Positions 42,254 through 51,480 are shown, counted from the stretch's first letter. The stretch is 64,000 nucleotides of DNA from Streptomyces sp. SAI-135 (GCF_029893805.1 NZ_JARXYP010000002.1:4154001-4218000); one strand, 5' to 3'. The notes: generated by a model not told the origin, from the sequence alone. A program made the numbers and translations.

Positions 42254-42975
42254 GAGGGATCCCGTCGTTCCAGGAAGGCTGTCATGCCCTCGCGCGCGTG
42301 CGGGGAGGCGAACAGCCGGGCCGAGAGCGCGGTCAGGTCGGCCGCGTCCCGGTCGAAGGTCTCCAGCACCCTAGCGGTGAGCAGCCGTTTCGTCTCGGCC
42401 AGGGCCTCGGGGGCGGACCGGCGCAGGCCGCCCAGGATCGGTTCGAGTACGGCGTCCACGTCGTCGCCCGCCGCCGTCACCAGGCCGGTGCGGACCGCCT
42501 CGGCGGCGTCGAAGCGTTCGCCGGTGAGGTAGTGGCGGGCCAGGGCGCGGGGGTCGGTGCGGGGCAGCAGGGTCAGCGAGATGACCGCGGGGGCGACTCC
42601 GATCCGTACCTCGGTGAAGGCGAACGTCGACCCGGTGGACGCGGCGGCGATGTCGCAGGCGGCGAGGAGGCCGAGGCCGCCCGCGCGGACGTGCCCGGTG
42701 ACGCGTGCGACGACCGGCTTGCCGAGTTCCAGGATCTGCCGCAGGAGTGCGACCAGGGCGTCCGGGTGCGGGGGGTCCTTCAGGTCGGCGCCCGCGGAGA
42801 AGGTGGTGCCGGTGTGGGTGAGGACGACCGCGCGGACGTCCGGATCGGTGGCGCAGTCCGTCAGCGCGGCGGCCAGCTCGCCCACCAGGGCGGCCGACAG
42901 GGCGTTGCGGTTGTGCGGGGAGTCGAGGGCGAGGCTCTCGACGCCACGCGCGCGTGTGCGGGTGATCACGGTCAT
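42241..42975 (-). CDS. Enoyl-CoA hydratase (LiuC/AtuE-like)
   Basis: 244 residues. Crotonase motifs: TGTTFSAGADLKDP and GHVRAGGLGLLAACDIAAAS; EVRIGVAPAVISL occupies the catalytic-acid region. In carboxylation pathways this enzyme hydrates the product of the biotin carboxylase (glutaconyl-CoA type). ATGA overlap with the ligase upstream and 13-bp overlap with TetR downstream. Confidence 0.88.
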   Translation of the reverse strand: MTVITRTRARGVESLALDSPHNRNALSAALVGELAAALTDCATDPDVRAVVLTHTGTTFSAGADLKDPPHPDALVALLRQILELGKPVVARVTGHVRAGGLGLLAACDIAAASTGSTFAFTEVRIGVAPAVISLTLLPRTDPRALARHYLTGERFDAAEAVRTGLVTAAGDDVDAVLEPILGGLRRSAPEALAETKRLLTARVLETFDRDAADLTALSARLFASPHAREGMTAFLERRDPSWVV

Positions 42976-44540
42976 GCGCGCTCCCTGAGCCGTCGGCGCA
43001 GGATCTTGCCGGAGGCGGCCCGGGGCACCGCGTCGAGGAAGGTGACCTGGCGGACACGTTTGTAGGGGGCGACGCGTTCGGCGACGTACATCATGACCTC
43101 GCTCTCGGAGAGGTCGCCCGCGGTGGGCTGGCGGACGACGAAGGCGTGCGGGACCTCGTTGCCCTGGTCGTTGTAGACGCCGATGACGGCCGCGTCGGCG
43201 ATGCCGGGGTGGGTGAGCAGGAGGGCCTCCAGTTCGGCGGGCGCCACCTGGAAGCCCTTGTACTTGATGAGCTCCTTGACCCGGTCGACGACGAACAGCC
43301 AGCCCTCGGCGTCGACATGGCCGACGTCCCCGGTGTGCAGCCAGCCGTCGGCGTCGATCATCGCGGCGGTGTCGTCGGGGCGGCCGAGGTAGCCCTTCAT
43401 GACCTGCGGACCGCGGATGAGGATCTCGCCGGGCTCGCCGGTGCCGAGGTCCTCGGCGGGGTCGTCGAGGGAGACGATCCGCATCTCGGTGCCCGCGATG
43501 AGCTTGCCGACGGTCCCGGGGGGTGCCTCGCGCATGGCGGACAGGGGGACGACGTGGGTGCCGGGCGAGAGTTCCGTCATGCCGTACGCCTGGCCGACGG
43601 GCGGCAGGCCGAGCCGGGCCGAGCAGGCGGCGGCGAGCCGGGCGTCCAGGGGGGCGGCGGCGCTGACGATGTAGCGCAGGGACGACAGGTCGTAGTGCTC
43701 GACCAGGGGATGCTTGGCGAGGGCGAGGACGATCGGCGGGGCCACGTACAGGCCGGTGATGCGGTGGTTCTGGATGGCCGCGAGGAAGGTCTCCAGGTCG
43801 AAGCGGGGCAGCACGACGACGGAGGCGCCGACGCGCAGGGGCGCGTTCATCAGGGCCGTGAGGCCGTAGATGTGGAAGAAGGGCAGGACCGCGAGGATGC
43901 GGTCCTCGGGGCCCGCCGACATCAGCGGCTGGAGCTGGGCGAGGTTGGTGGCGATCTGCCGGTGGGTGAGCATCACGCCCTTGGGGGTGCCGGTGGTGCC
44001 CGAGGAGTACGGCAGGGCCGCCACGTCCGTCGCCGGGTCGATGGCGACACGCGGCTCGGGGGCCGTCGAGGCCAGCATGTCGATGAGGGAGCGGTGGCCG
44101 GGGGCGCTGTCGCAGACGAGGATCTCCCGGACTCCGCCCGCGAGTTCGGCGGCCCGGCGCGCGGTCTCGAGGAGCGGCGAGACGGTGACGATCCAGCGGG
44201 CGGCGGAGTCGGAGAGCTGCTTGGCGAACTCCTCAGCCGTGGAGAGCGGGTGCACGGTCGTGACGGAGGCACCCGCGCGGGTGGCGGCGTAGAACGCGGT
44301 GGGGAAGGCGATCGTGTTGGGGCTGTGCAGCGCGAGCACGTCCCCCTTGACGACGCCCGCCTCCGCGAGGCCCGCGGCGACCCGGCGGTGGAACCGGTCC
44401 AGCTGTGCGTAGGTGAGGGTGGTGCCGTCGGTGCCGTCGATCAGGGCGGGCGCGTCACCGAACTCGGCGGCCCGGGCGAGGACCGCGTCATGGATGGGCA
44501 GTTCGACGGGCTGGACGTCTGCGTACTCGCTGCGGAACAC
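42972..44540 (-). CDS. 4-coumarate--CoA ligase family acyl-CoA ligase
   Basis: 522 residues from GTG 44540. Adenylation motifs PYSSGTTGTPKGVMLTH, QAYGMTELSPGTH, LHTGDVGHVD, DRVKELIKYKGFQVAPAELE and the catalytic Lys in ASGKILRR. Order and identity match S. coelicolor SCO4383, reported as a cinnamate/4-coumarate:CoA ligase with an Ala in the substrate pocket; the corresponding segment here is YIVSAAAPLDA. Physiological substrate is probably the acid fed into the carboxylation operon, not a phenylpropanoid. Confidence 0.9.
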   Translation of the reverse strand: MFRSEYADVQPVELPIHDAVLARAAEFGDAPALIDGTDGTTLTYAQLDRFHRRVAAGLAEAGVVKGDVLALHSPNTIAFPTAFYAATRAGASVTTVHPLSTAEEFAKQLSDSAARWIVTVSPLLETARRAAELAGGVREILVCDSAPGHRSLIDMLASTAPEPRVAIDPATDVAALPYSSGTTGTPKGVMLTHRQIATNLAQLQPLMSAGPEDRILAVLPFFHIYGLTALMNAPLRVGASVVVLPRFDLETFLAAIQNHRITGLYVAPPIVLALAKHPLVEHYDLSSLRYIVSAAAPLDARLAAACSARLGLPPVGQAYGMTELSPGTHVVPLSAMREAPPGTVGKLIAGTEMRIVSLDDPAEDLGTGEPGEILIRGPQVMKGYLGRPDDTAAMIDADGWLHTGDVGHVDAEGWLFVVDRVKELIKYKGFQVAPAELEALLLTHPGIADAAVIGVYNDQGNEVPHAFVVRQPTAGDLSESEVMMYVAERVAPYKRVRQVTFLDAVPRAASGKILRRRLRERA

Positions 44541-44574
44541 GGTTCCTCCAAGACGGCCTGGTTTCCAGGGCGGC

Positions 44575-45705
44575 CTAGTACGACTTGGGCAGGCCGAGGG
44601 TCTGGTGGGAGACGTAGTTGAGAATCATCTCCCTGCTGACCGGTGCGATACGAGCCACGCGGGCGGCCGTTATCAGCGAGGCGATCCCGAACTCGCGGGT
44701 GAGGCCGTTGCCGCCGAGGGTGTGGACGGCCTGGTCGACCGCCTTCACACAGGCCTCCCCCGCCGCGTACTTCGCCATGTTGGCGGCCTCTCCCGCGCCC
44801 ACGTCGTCGCCCTCGTCGTACAGGTGGGCGGCCTTCTGCATCATCAGGCGGGCCAGTTCCAGGTCGATGTGGGCCTGGGCGAGGGGGTGGGCGATGGCCT
44901 GGTGGGCGCCGATGGGGGTGTTCCAGACCGTGCGGTCCCTGGCGTACGTGATCGCCTGGGCGAGGGCGTAGCGGCCCATGCCGATCGCGAACGCGGCCGT
45001 CATGATGCGTTCGGGGTTGAGTCCTGCGAAGAGTTGCAGGAGGCCGGCGTCCTCGTCGCCCACGAGCGCTTCGGCGGGCAGGCGCACGTCGTCGAGGGTG
45101 AGCTCGAACTGCTTCTCCTGGGCGTTCAGTTCCATCTCGATCCGGCGCCTGCCGAAGCCCGGGGCGTCCCGGGGCACGATGAACAGGCAGGGCTTGAGGC
45201 GGCCGGTCCGGGAGTCCTCGGTGCGGCCGACGATGAGGGTGGCGTCGGCGATGTCGACGCCGGAGACGAAGACCTTGCGGCCGGTGAGGAGCCAGTCGGC
45301 TCCGTCGCGGTGAGCCGTGGTGGTGATGCGGTGGCTGTTGGAGCCGGCGTCGGGTTCGGTGATGCCGAAGGCCATCGTGCGGGTGCCGTCGGCGAGGGCC
45401 GGGAGCCACTCCTGCTTCTGGGACTCGGTGCCGAAGCGGGCGATCACCGTGCCGCAGATGGCGGGGGACACGATCATCATCAGGAGGGGGGCGCCGGCCG
45501 CGCCCAGCTCTTCGAGGACGATGGAGAGTTCGGCTATGCCGCCGCCTCCGCCTCCGTACTCCTCGGGGAGGTTGACGCCGAGGTAGCCGAGTTTGGCGGC
45601 CTCGGACCAGAGTGCCTCTCGGTCGTAGTCGCGGCCGTGGCGTTTGCCGAGGGCGGCTACGGCGTTACGCAGAGACTTGTGCTCATCAGATTCGATCGTG
45701 GGCAT
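44575..45705 (-). CDS. Acyl-CoA dehydrogenase (AtuD/LiuA-like)
   Basis: 376 residues. LPEEYGGGGGGIAELSIVLEELG, MAFGITEPDAGSNSHRITTTA, GRKVFVSGVDIAD and LNPERIMTAAFAIGMGRYAL are conserved. The C-terminus ends ARIAPVSREMILNYVSHQTLGLP, without the YEGT glutamate of medium-chain enzymes. It should introduce the alpha,beta double bond before biotin-dependent carboxylation of a branched acyl-CoA. 34 bp upstream of the ligase on the same strand. Confidence 0.9.
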   Translation of the reverse strand: MPTIESDEHKSLRNAVAALGKRHGRDYDREALWSEAAKLGYLGVNLPEEYGGGGGGIAELSIVLEELGAAGAPLLMMIVSPAICGTVIARFGTESQKQEWLPALADGTRTMAFGITEPDAGSNSHRITTTAHRDGADWLLTGRKVFVSGVDIADATLIVGRTEDSRTGRLKPCLFIVPRDAPGFGRRRIEMELNAQEKQFELTLDDVRLPAEALVGDEDAGLLQLFAGLNPERIMTAAFAIGMGRYALAQAITYARDRTVWNTPIGAHQAIAHPLAQAHIDLELARLMMQKAAHLYDEGDDVGAGEAANMAKYAAGEACVKAVDQAVHTLGGNGLTREFGIASLITAARVARIAPVSREMILNYVSHQTLGLPKSY

Positions 45706-45718
45706 GTGGCTCCTTCGT

Positions 45719-45750
45719 TGGGGCTGGGCGCGCAGTTCCCCGCGCCCCTA
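45719..45750 (-). repeat. GGGGCGCGGGGAACTG repeat copy, reverse orientation
   Basis: GGGCGCGCAGTTCCCCGCGC followed by CCCTAG, filling the 42-bp gap between the carboxylase alpha gene and the dehydrogenase and overlapping the last three bases of the alpha gene stop. Confidence 0.7.
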
Positions 45751-47589
45751 GGCAGGTTCGACTACCGCCAGTAGAGAGCCGACCGTCACCTGTTGGCCGA
45801 CAACTGCATTCAGTTCGCTGAGCGTTCCCGCGTGGGGAGCCGTGATCCTGTGTTCCATCTTCATCGCCTCCAGCCAGAGGAGAGGCTGGCCCGCCTCCAC
45901 GGCGGCCCCCTCGGCCAGGCCGTCCGCGACGCGTACGACCGTGCCCGGCATGGGAGCCAGCAGCGAGCCCGGGACCAACTGGGCCTGCGGGTCCGGGAAG
46001 CGGGGCAGCGCCTTGAGCGCCGTGGCGCCGACGTGGACCTGGTCGCCGTACCTCGACACCTCGAACTTCCGCTCTACGCCGTCCACTTCGAGTACGACCC
46101 TGCTCGCGTCCGCGTGGATCACCCGGACCCCGTCCGCCTCCAGACCGTTCCTGGTGTGGCGGTAGGAGACCTCGTACTCCTCGCCCGCCATCTCGTAGCG
46201 CTTGGTCTGCGGGGTGGCGGGGAGGTTGCGGAAGCCGCCGAAGCGGGAGCGGCCGACCGCGTCCGCGAGGGCCGCCGCCAGGGGGGCCAGCGGGTCCGCG
46301 GCGGGCCCGGTGAGGTCGGGCAGGTGGCGGTCGTAGAAGCCGGTGTCCATGCGGGCCGTGGTGAACTCCTTGTGGCGCAGGGAGTTCAGCAGCAGGTCCC
46401 TGTTCGTGGTGGGGCCGTGGATGGTGGCCTTCTCCAGGGCTCCGGCCAGTTTGCGGACCGCCTCCGCGCGCGTGGGGGCGTGGGCGACGACCTTGGCGAG
46501 CATCGGGTCGTAGTGGACCCCTATGTCGTCGCCGCTCTCGTAGCCCGTGTCCAGGCGGACGGAGTCGGGGACCGACAGACGGTGCAGGGTGCCGGTCTGC
46601 GGAGCCCAGTCCCGGGACGGGTCCTCGGCGTACAGACGGACCTCGACGGCGTGGCCCCGCGCGCGCGGGGGCTGTTCGGAGAGGGGTGCCCCCTCCGCTA
46701 TGCGGAGCTGTTCCGCCACCAGGTCGAGGCCGAACACCGCCTCCGTCACCGGGTGTTCGACCTGGAGGCGGGTGTTCATCTCCAGGAAGTGCGCCTTGGT
46801 GCCGGAGACCAGGAACTCGACCGTGCCCGCGCCCACGTAGTCCACCGCGCGGGCCGCCCGTACCGCCAGCTCGTGCAGTTCCGCCCTGAGGTCCTCCGGG
46901 AGGCCGGGGGCCGGGGCCTCCTCGATCACCTTCTGGTGGCGGCGCTGGAGGGAGCAGTCCCGGGTGCCCAGGGCCCAGACCGTGCCGTGGGTGTCGGCGA
47001 GGATCTGGACCTCGACGTGGCGGCCGTCCTCGACGTACGGCTCGACGAAGACCTCGCCGTCGCCGAAGGCGCTCGCGGCCTCCGCGCGTGCGCTCTCCAG
47101 TGCGGCCGCCAGGTCCTCCATGCGGCGCACGACCCGCATGCCGCGGCCTCCGCCGCCCGCGGCCGCCTTCACCAGCACCGGCAGATCGGCCGGGGTCACG
47201 TCCCGCAGGGGCGCCAGGCCCATCAGTTCCTTGGCGCGCGTCTTGGACGCCATCGCCTCGATCGCCCGCGGGGGCGGCCCGATCCAGACGAGGCCCGCGT
47301 CCAGGACGGCCCGGGCGAAGTCGGCGTTCTCGGAGAGGAAGCCGTAGCCGGGGTGCACGGCGTCGGCGCCGGAGGCCAGCGCCGCCTTCACGATCAGGTC
47401 GGCGCGCAGGTAGGTGTCGGCGGGGGACGCGCCCGGCAGCCGTACCGCCGCGTCCGCCGTGCGGGTGTGCAGGGCGTTCGCGTCCGGGTCCGAGTGCACC
47501 GCGACCGTCCGGATGCCGAGGTCGTGGCAGGTGCGGAAGATCCGGCAGGCGATCTCGCCCCGGTTGGCGACGAGCACAGAAGTGATCAC
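45748..47589 (-). CDS. Acyl-CoA carboxylase alpha subunit (biotin carboxylase + biotin carrier)
   Basis: 613 residues from GTG 47589. Biotin carboxylase domain 1-450 (SVLVANRGEIACRIFRTCHDLG, KAAAGGGGRGMRVV, FLEMNTRLQVEHPVTEAV), a linking BT domain, and a C-terminal biotinyl domain with Lys577 in WLEAMKMEHRI. Carboxylates biotin with ATP and bicarbonate for the beta subunit encoded 12 bp upstream. Substrate class (methylcrotonyl, geranyl or propionyl/acetyl) is set by the beta subunit and operon, which here suggest a branched enoyl-CoA. Confidence 0.94.
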   Translation of the reverse strand: MITSVLVANRGEIACRIFRTCHDLGIRTVAVHSDPDANALHTRTADAAVRLPGASPADTYLRADLIVKAALASGADAVHPGYGFLSENADFARAVLDAGLVWIGPPPRAIEAMASKTRAKELMGLAPLRDVTPADLPVLVKAAAGGGGRGMRVVRRMEDLAAALESARAEAASAFGDGEVFVEPYVEDGRHVEVQILADTHGTVWALGTRDCSLQRRHQKVIEEAPAPGLPEDLRAELHELAVRAARAVDYVGAGTVEFLVSGTKAHFLEMNTRLQVEHPVTEAVFGLDLVAEQLRIAEGAPLSEQPPRARGHAVEVRLYAEDPSRDWAPQTGTLHRLSVPDSVRLDTGYESGDDIGVHYDPMLAKVVAHAPTRAEAVRKLAGALEKATIHGPTTNRDLLLNSLRHKEFTTARMDTGFYDRHLPDLTGPAADPLAPLAAALADAVGRSRFGGFRNLPATPQTKRYEMAGEEYEVSYRHTRNGLEADGVRVIHADASRVVLEVDGVERKFEVSRYGDQVHVGATALKALPRFPDPQAQLVPGSLLAPMPGTVVRVADGLAEGAAVEAGQPLLWLEAMKMEHRITAPHAGTLSELNAVVGQQVTVGSLLAVVEPA

Positions 47590-47601
47590 TGAAGGTTTCC
47601 C

Positions 47602-49200
47602 TCACATCCGGAAGACGCCGAAGCCGCCGCGGGCGCCCTCGTAGGGGGCGGTGTGGATCGCGGACAGACACATGCCGAGGACCGTCCGGGTGTCGCGGGG
47701 GTCGATGACGCCGTCGTCGTAGAGCCGCCCGGACAGGAACATGGGCAGCGACTCGGACTCGATCTGCTGCTCCACCATGGCGCGCAGGGCGGCGTCGCCC
47801 TCCTCGTCGTAGGGCAGGCCCTTCGCCGCCGCGGACTGGCGGGCCACGATGGAGAGCACGCCGGCCAGCTGCTGGGGGCCCATGACGGCCGACTTGGCGG
47901 TGGGCCAGGCGAACAGGAAGCGGGGGTCGTAGGCGCGGCCGCACATGCCGTAGTGGCCGGCGCCGTAGGAGGCGCCCATGAGGACGGACAGGTGCGGGAC
48001 CTTCGAGTTGCTGACCGCGTTGATCATCATCGCGCCGTGTTTGATGATGCCGCCCTGCTCGTACTCCTTGCCGACCATGTAGCCGGTGGTGTTGTGCAGG
48101 AAGAGCAGCGGGATGTCGCGCTGGTTGGCGAGCTGGATGAACTGGGCCGCCTTCTGGGACTCCGCGGAGAACAGGACTCCCTGGGCGTTGGCCAGCACGC
48201 CGACCGGATAGCCGTGCAGCGCCGCCCAGCCCGTCACCAGGCTCGTCCCGTACAGCGGCTTGAACTCGTCGAAGTCGGAGCCGTCGACGATCCGGGCGAT
48301 CACCTCGCGCGGGTCGAACGGTGCCTTGAGGTCGCCGGGGACGATCCCCAGCAGTTCGTCGGCGTCGTACTTGGGCGGCTCGGCCGGGCCCGGATCGTCG
48401 TACGCCTTGCGGTGGTTGAGGCGGGCCACCACCCTCCGGGCCTGCCGGAGCGCGTCCCGCTCGTCCACGGCGAAGTAGTCGGCGAGGCCGGACACGCGCG
48501 CGTGCATCTCGGCACCGCCCAGGGACTCGTCGTCGCTCTCCTCGCCGGTGGCCATCTTGACGAGGGGCGGGCCGCCGAGGAACACCTTGGCCCGCTCCTT
48601 GACCATGATCACGTGGTCGGACATGCCGGGGACGTAGGCGCCGCCGGCCGTCGAGTTGCCGAAGACGACGGCGAGGGTCGGTATCCCGGCGGCCGACAGC
48701 CTCGTCAGGTCCCGGAAGATGGCCCCGCCCGGGATGAAGATCTCCTTCTGGGAGGGCAGATCGGCGCCGCCGGACTCCACCAGGCTGATGCAGGGCAGCC
48801 GGTTGGCGAGCGCGATGTCGTTGGCCCGCAGGGCCTTCTTCAGCGACCACGGGTTGCTCGCACCGCCGCGCACGGTCGGGTCGTTGGCGGTGATCAGGCA
48901 CTCCACGCCCTCGACCACGCCGATGCCGGTGACGAGGGAGGCGCCGACCGTGTGGTCGCTGCCCCAGGCGGCCAGCGGGGACAGTTCCAGGAACGGCGTG
49001 TCGGGGTCGAGGAGCAGCTCGATGCGCTCGCGGGCGAGCAGCTTGCCGCGCTTCCGGTGCCGTTGGACGTACTTCTCACCGCCGCCCGCCAGCGCCTTCG
49101 CGTGCTCGGCTTCCAGCTCGGTGAGCTTGGCGAGCATGGAGTCGCGGTGGGCCCGGTAGTCGGGGCCGGTGGTGTCGAGGGTGGACTGAAGGATCGTCAC
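47602..49200 (-). CDS. Acyl-CoA carboxylase beta subunit (carboxyltransferase)
   Basis: 532 residues from GTG 49200, overlapping the AtuA stop as GTGA. The two crotonase-like halves are visible: GIGVVEGVECLITANDPTVRGG, CISLVESGGADLPSQ and IPTLAVVFGNSTAGGAYVPGMSDH; then NTTGYMVGKEYEQGGIIKHGAMMINAV and GASYGAGHYGMCGRAYDPRFLFAWP. The length and GGADLP motif are those of methylcrotonyl/geranyl-CoA carboxylases rather than acetyl/propionyl-type enzymes. It transfers CO2 from biotin to the enoyl-CoA. Confidence 0.93.
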   Translation of the reverse strand: MTILQSTLDTTGPDYRAHRDSMLAKLTELEAEHAKALAGGGEKYVQRHRKRGKLLARERIELLLDPDTPFLELSPLAAWGSDHTVGASLVTGIGVVEGVECLITANDPTVRGGASNPWSLKKALRANDIALANRLPCISLVESGGADLPSQKEIFIPGGAIFRDLTRLSAAGIPTLAVVFGNSTAGGAYVPGMSDHVIMVKERAKVFLGGPPLVKMATGEESDDESLGGAEMHARVSGLADYFAVDERDALRQARRVVARLNHRKAYDDPGPAEPPKYDADELLGIVPGDLKAPFDPREVIARIVDGSDFDEFKPLYGTSLVTGWAALHGYPVGVLANAQGVLFSAESQKAAQFIQLANQRDIPLLFLHNTTGYMVGKEYEQGGIIKHGAMMINAVSNSKVPHLSVLMGASYGAGHYGMCGRAYDPRFLFAWPTAKSAVMGPQQLAGVLSIVARQSAAAKGLPYDEEGDAALRAMVEQQIESESLPMFLSGRLYDDGVIDPRDTRTVLGMCLSAIHTAPYEGARGGFGVFRM

Positions 49201-50873
49201 AGCAGGGCCTCCGGGATGTCCAGGTGGCGGGAGCGCAGCCATTCGCCGAGGGCCTTGGCCTGCGGGTCGAAGCGGTGCTGGGCGGCGACGCCCTCGCCGA
49301 GGATTCCCTCGACGACGAAGTTCAGGGCGCGCAGGTGCGGGAGGTCGTGCCGGGTGACGGTCAAATCGGCGGTCTCCGGCAGGAGTTCCCGCAGCCGGTC
49401 GACGGTGAGGGTGTGCGCGAGCCACCGCCAGGCCTCGTCCGTGCGGACCCACACGCCCACGTTTGCGTTCCCGCCCTTGTCCCCGCTGCGGGCTCCGGCG
49501 ACGAGCCCGAGAGGGGCGCGCCGGGTCGGACCGGCCGGCAGGGGCTCGGGCGGGGGTGGCTGCGGAGGGCTTTCGAGTACGGCGGTCTCCTGGGCCGGCG
49601 CCACAGGGATCCGCCGCCCGTCGTCGAGGACGGCCACATGGTCCACGGCTCCATGGGGGACGTACACATCCTCGAAGACCCCATAGGGCGAGCCCTTCCC
49701 CGGTGGGGCCAGCACATGGAAGCCGGGATAGCTCGCGAGGGCCAGTTCCACTGCGGCCCCGCTGAGCGCCCGTCCTACGGCCTCCTGGTCCGCGTCGCGG
49801 ACGACCAGTCGCAGCAGGGCGCTGGCGGTCTCCTCGGTCGGGGCGTCCGGGCGGTCGGTGCGGACCAGGTCCCAGTCGACGTGGGCGACCTTGGCGAGGG
49901 CTGGCCCCATCTGCTCCCGCACCAGGGCCGCCTTGGCCTCGATGTCCAGGCCGGTCAGCACGAAGACGACCTCGTTGCGGAAGCCGCCGAGGCGGTTGAG
50001 GCCGACCTTGAGGGTGGGAGGCGGGGCCTCGCCGCGTACGCCGGAGATGCGGACACGGTCGGGGCCGTCCTGGGTGAGCCGGACGGTGTCGAGGCGGGCG
50101 GTGACGTCGGGGCCCGCGTACCGGGCGCCCTGCGTCTCGTACAGCAGCTGGGCCGTGACCGTGCCGACGTCCACGAAGCCGCCGGTGCCGGGGTGCTTGG
50201 TGATCACGGCGGTGCCGTCCTCGTGGAGTTCGGCGAGGGGGAAGCCGGGCCGTCGCAGATCGTGCCGGCCCTCCGCGAAGAACGCGTAGTTCCCGCCGGT
50301 CGCCTGGGTCCCGCACTCCAGCACGTGGCCGGCGACGACCGCTCCCGCGAGGCGGTCGTACTCCCCCGGCCCCCAGCCGAAGCGGGCGGCGGCGGGCCCG
50401 GTGACCAGGGCCGCGTCCGTCACCCGGCCGGTCACGACCACGTCCGCGCCCTCGCGCAGACAGGCCGCGATGCCGAAGCCGCCGAGGTAGGCGTGGGCGG
50501 CGAGGCTGCCGGGGTGGCGGGCGGTGAGGTCGTCGCCTTCCACATGCGCGACACGCGTCTCCAGGCCCAGGCGCTCGGCCAATTCCCTTACGCGCGCGGA
50601 GAGTCCGGCCGGATTGAGGCCGCCCGCGTTGGCGACGATCCGGACACCGCGCTCCCGCGCCAGGCCGAGGCACTCCTCCAGCTGCCGCAGGAACGTCCGG
50701 GCATATCCGGCGCCCGGGTCCTTCAGCCAGTCCCGGCCCAGGATGAGCATGGTCAGCTCGGCGAGGTAGTCGCCGGTGAGGACGTCGAGTTCACCACCGG
50801 TGAGCATCTCGCGCATCGCGTCGAAACGGTCGCCGTAGAAGCCGGAGGCGTTGCCGATGCGGAGGGGGTTCAC
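49197..50873 (-). CDS. Acyclic terpene utilisation AtuA-like protein (DUF1446)
   Basis: 558 residues from GTG 50873. MNPLRIGNASGFYGDRFDAMREML and NAGGLNPAGL belong to the AtuA N-terminal family; from about residue 455 the AtuA-like C-terminal domain starts (LVAGARSGDKGGNANVGVWVR). AtuA is essential for citronellol/geraniol degradation in Pseudomonas, but its reaction is not established to my knowledge. Coupled by GTGA overlaps on both sides, to the carboxyltransferase and the repetitive ORF. Confidence 0.9.
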   Translation of the reverse strand: MNPLRIGNASGFYGDRFDAMREMLTGGELDVLTGDYLAELTMLILGRDWLKDPGAGYARTFLRQLEECLGLARERGVRIVANAGGLNPAGLSARVRELAERLGLETRVAHVEGDDLTARHPGSLAAHAYLGGFGIAACLREGADVVVTGRVTDAALVTGPAAARFGWGPGEYDRLAGAVVAGHVLECGTQATGGNYAFFAEGRHDLRRPGFPLAELHEDGTAVITKHPGTGGFVDVGTVTAQLLYETQGARYAGPDVTARLDTVRLTQDGPDRVRISGVRGEAPPPTLKVGLNRLGGFRNEVVFVLTGLDIEAKAALVREQMGPALAKVAHVDWDLVRTDRPDAPTEETASALLRLVVRDADQEAVGRALSGAAVELALASYPGFHVLAPPGKGSPYGVFEDVYVPHGAVDHVAVLDDGRRIPVAPAQETAVLESPPQPPPPEPLPAGPTRRAPLGLVAGARSGDKGGNANVGVWVRTDEAWRWLAHTLTVDRLRELLPETADLTVTRHDLPHLRALNFVVEGILGEGVAAQHRFDPQAKALGEWLRSRHLDIPEALL

Positions 50874-51436
50874 TCGCCGGCCCCCTTCGCTGCCCGTCCC
50901 TGGCCGGACGGCCCGGCGAGGGGGGCCGGGGCGGCGCCGCTGGAGTGGTCGGCGTCCCGGCCGTCGCCCTGCCCGGCACCCGAGCGACCACCACGGCGAA
51001 GTCCGGGCGCCCTGCCGCTACGGAGGTCCTCCGCCACGCGACTCACACCGGGCGATCCCGCGAACACCACGCCCCTGCGAACAGCGCCCGCACCCACGGC
51101 AAGCCCCGCCCCCGACCAGCCGGCTCGAACCCCGCACGCCCCGCCGGAACACAGCTTCCCCGCCACGCGACCCGCACCGGGCGAGCCCGCGAGAACCTGG
51201 GCGAGCACAACCCGCCGATCGGCACCCGCGCCCTCGCCCCTCCCGCCACTCAAGCAGCCACCGCCAAACCCGAACCCCCTGCCGGCACAAAGACTCTCCG
51301 CCACGCGACCCGCACCGGGCAATCCCGCGAGAACCTGGGCGAGCACAACCCGCCGATCGCCACCCACACCCTCACACCGCCCGCCACCCAAGCAGCCACC
51401 CCGAACCCCGGCCCCCTGACCGATACGCAGACTCAT
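50870..51436 (-). CDS. Novel repetitive ORF derived from the 3' end of the neighbouring gene
   Basis: 188-residue frame starting at ATG 51436 (ATGA overlap with the TIGR03084 stop) and ending in a GTGA overlap with AtuA. It holds four degenerate repeats of about 43-51 residues around RRVVLAQVLAGxPGAGRVA, clearly related to the last residues of the upstream protein (DIAQAFAGPPGAGRAAKGV). The product is Gly/Ala/Arg-rich with few hydrophobics. Third-position GC is only about 70% in the first 80 codons by my count, well below its neighbours, so it may be translated only to keep the operon coupled. Confidence 0.45.
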   Translation of the reverse strand: MSLRIGQGAGVRGGCLGGGRCEGVGGDRRVVLAQVLAGLPGAGRVAESLCAGRGFGFGGGCLSGGRGEGAGADRRVVLAQVLAGSPGAGRVAGKLCSGGACGVRAGWSGAGLAVGAGAVRRGVVFAGSPGVSRVAEDLRSGRAPGLRRGGRSGAGQGDGRDADHSSGAAPAPLAGPSGQGRAAKGAGE

Positions 51437-51480
51437 CCGCGCACCCCCTTCGCCGCGCGCCCCGCGCCGGGTGGGCCCGC
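50888..51480 (-). repeat. Degenerate tandem repeat, about 130-150 bp unit, five copies
   Basis: On the plus strand the unit begins CGCCACGCGACCCGCACCGG. Copies start near 50888 (weak), 51032, 51161, 51299 and 51451; the last is the genuine 3' end of the TIGR03084 gene. Units at 51161 and 51299 are nearly identical for 65 bp. Spacings are about 144, 129, 138 and 152 bp, mostly multiples of three, which keeps the coupled frame open. Confidence 0.75.

Noticed and set aside
45686..48901. Over 1000-codon minus-strand frame across the carboxylase genes
   Set aside because: Out of frame with two unmistakable carboxylase subunits and of shadow composition (Arg/Pro/Gly). High GC simply lacks stops.
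50888..51480. Tandem repeats considered as a CRISPR array
   Set aside because: Units are about 130-150 bp, diverged, without constant 28-37 bp repeats and unique spacers, and they continue a coding frame.
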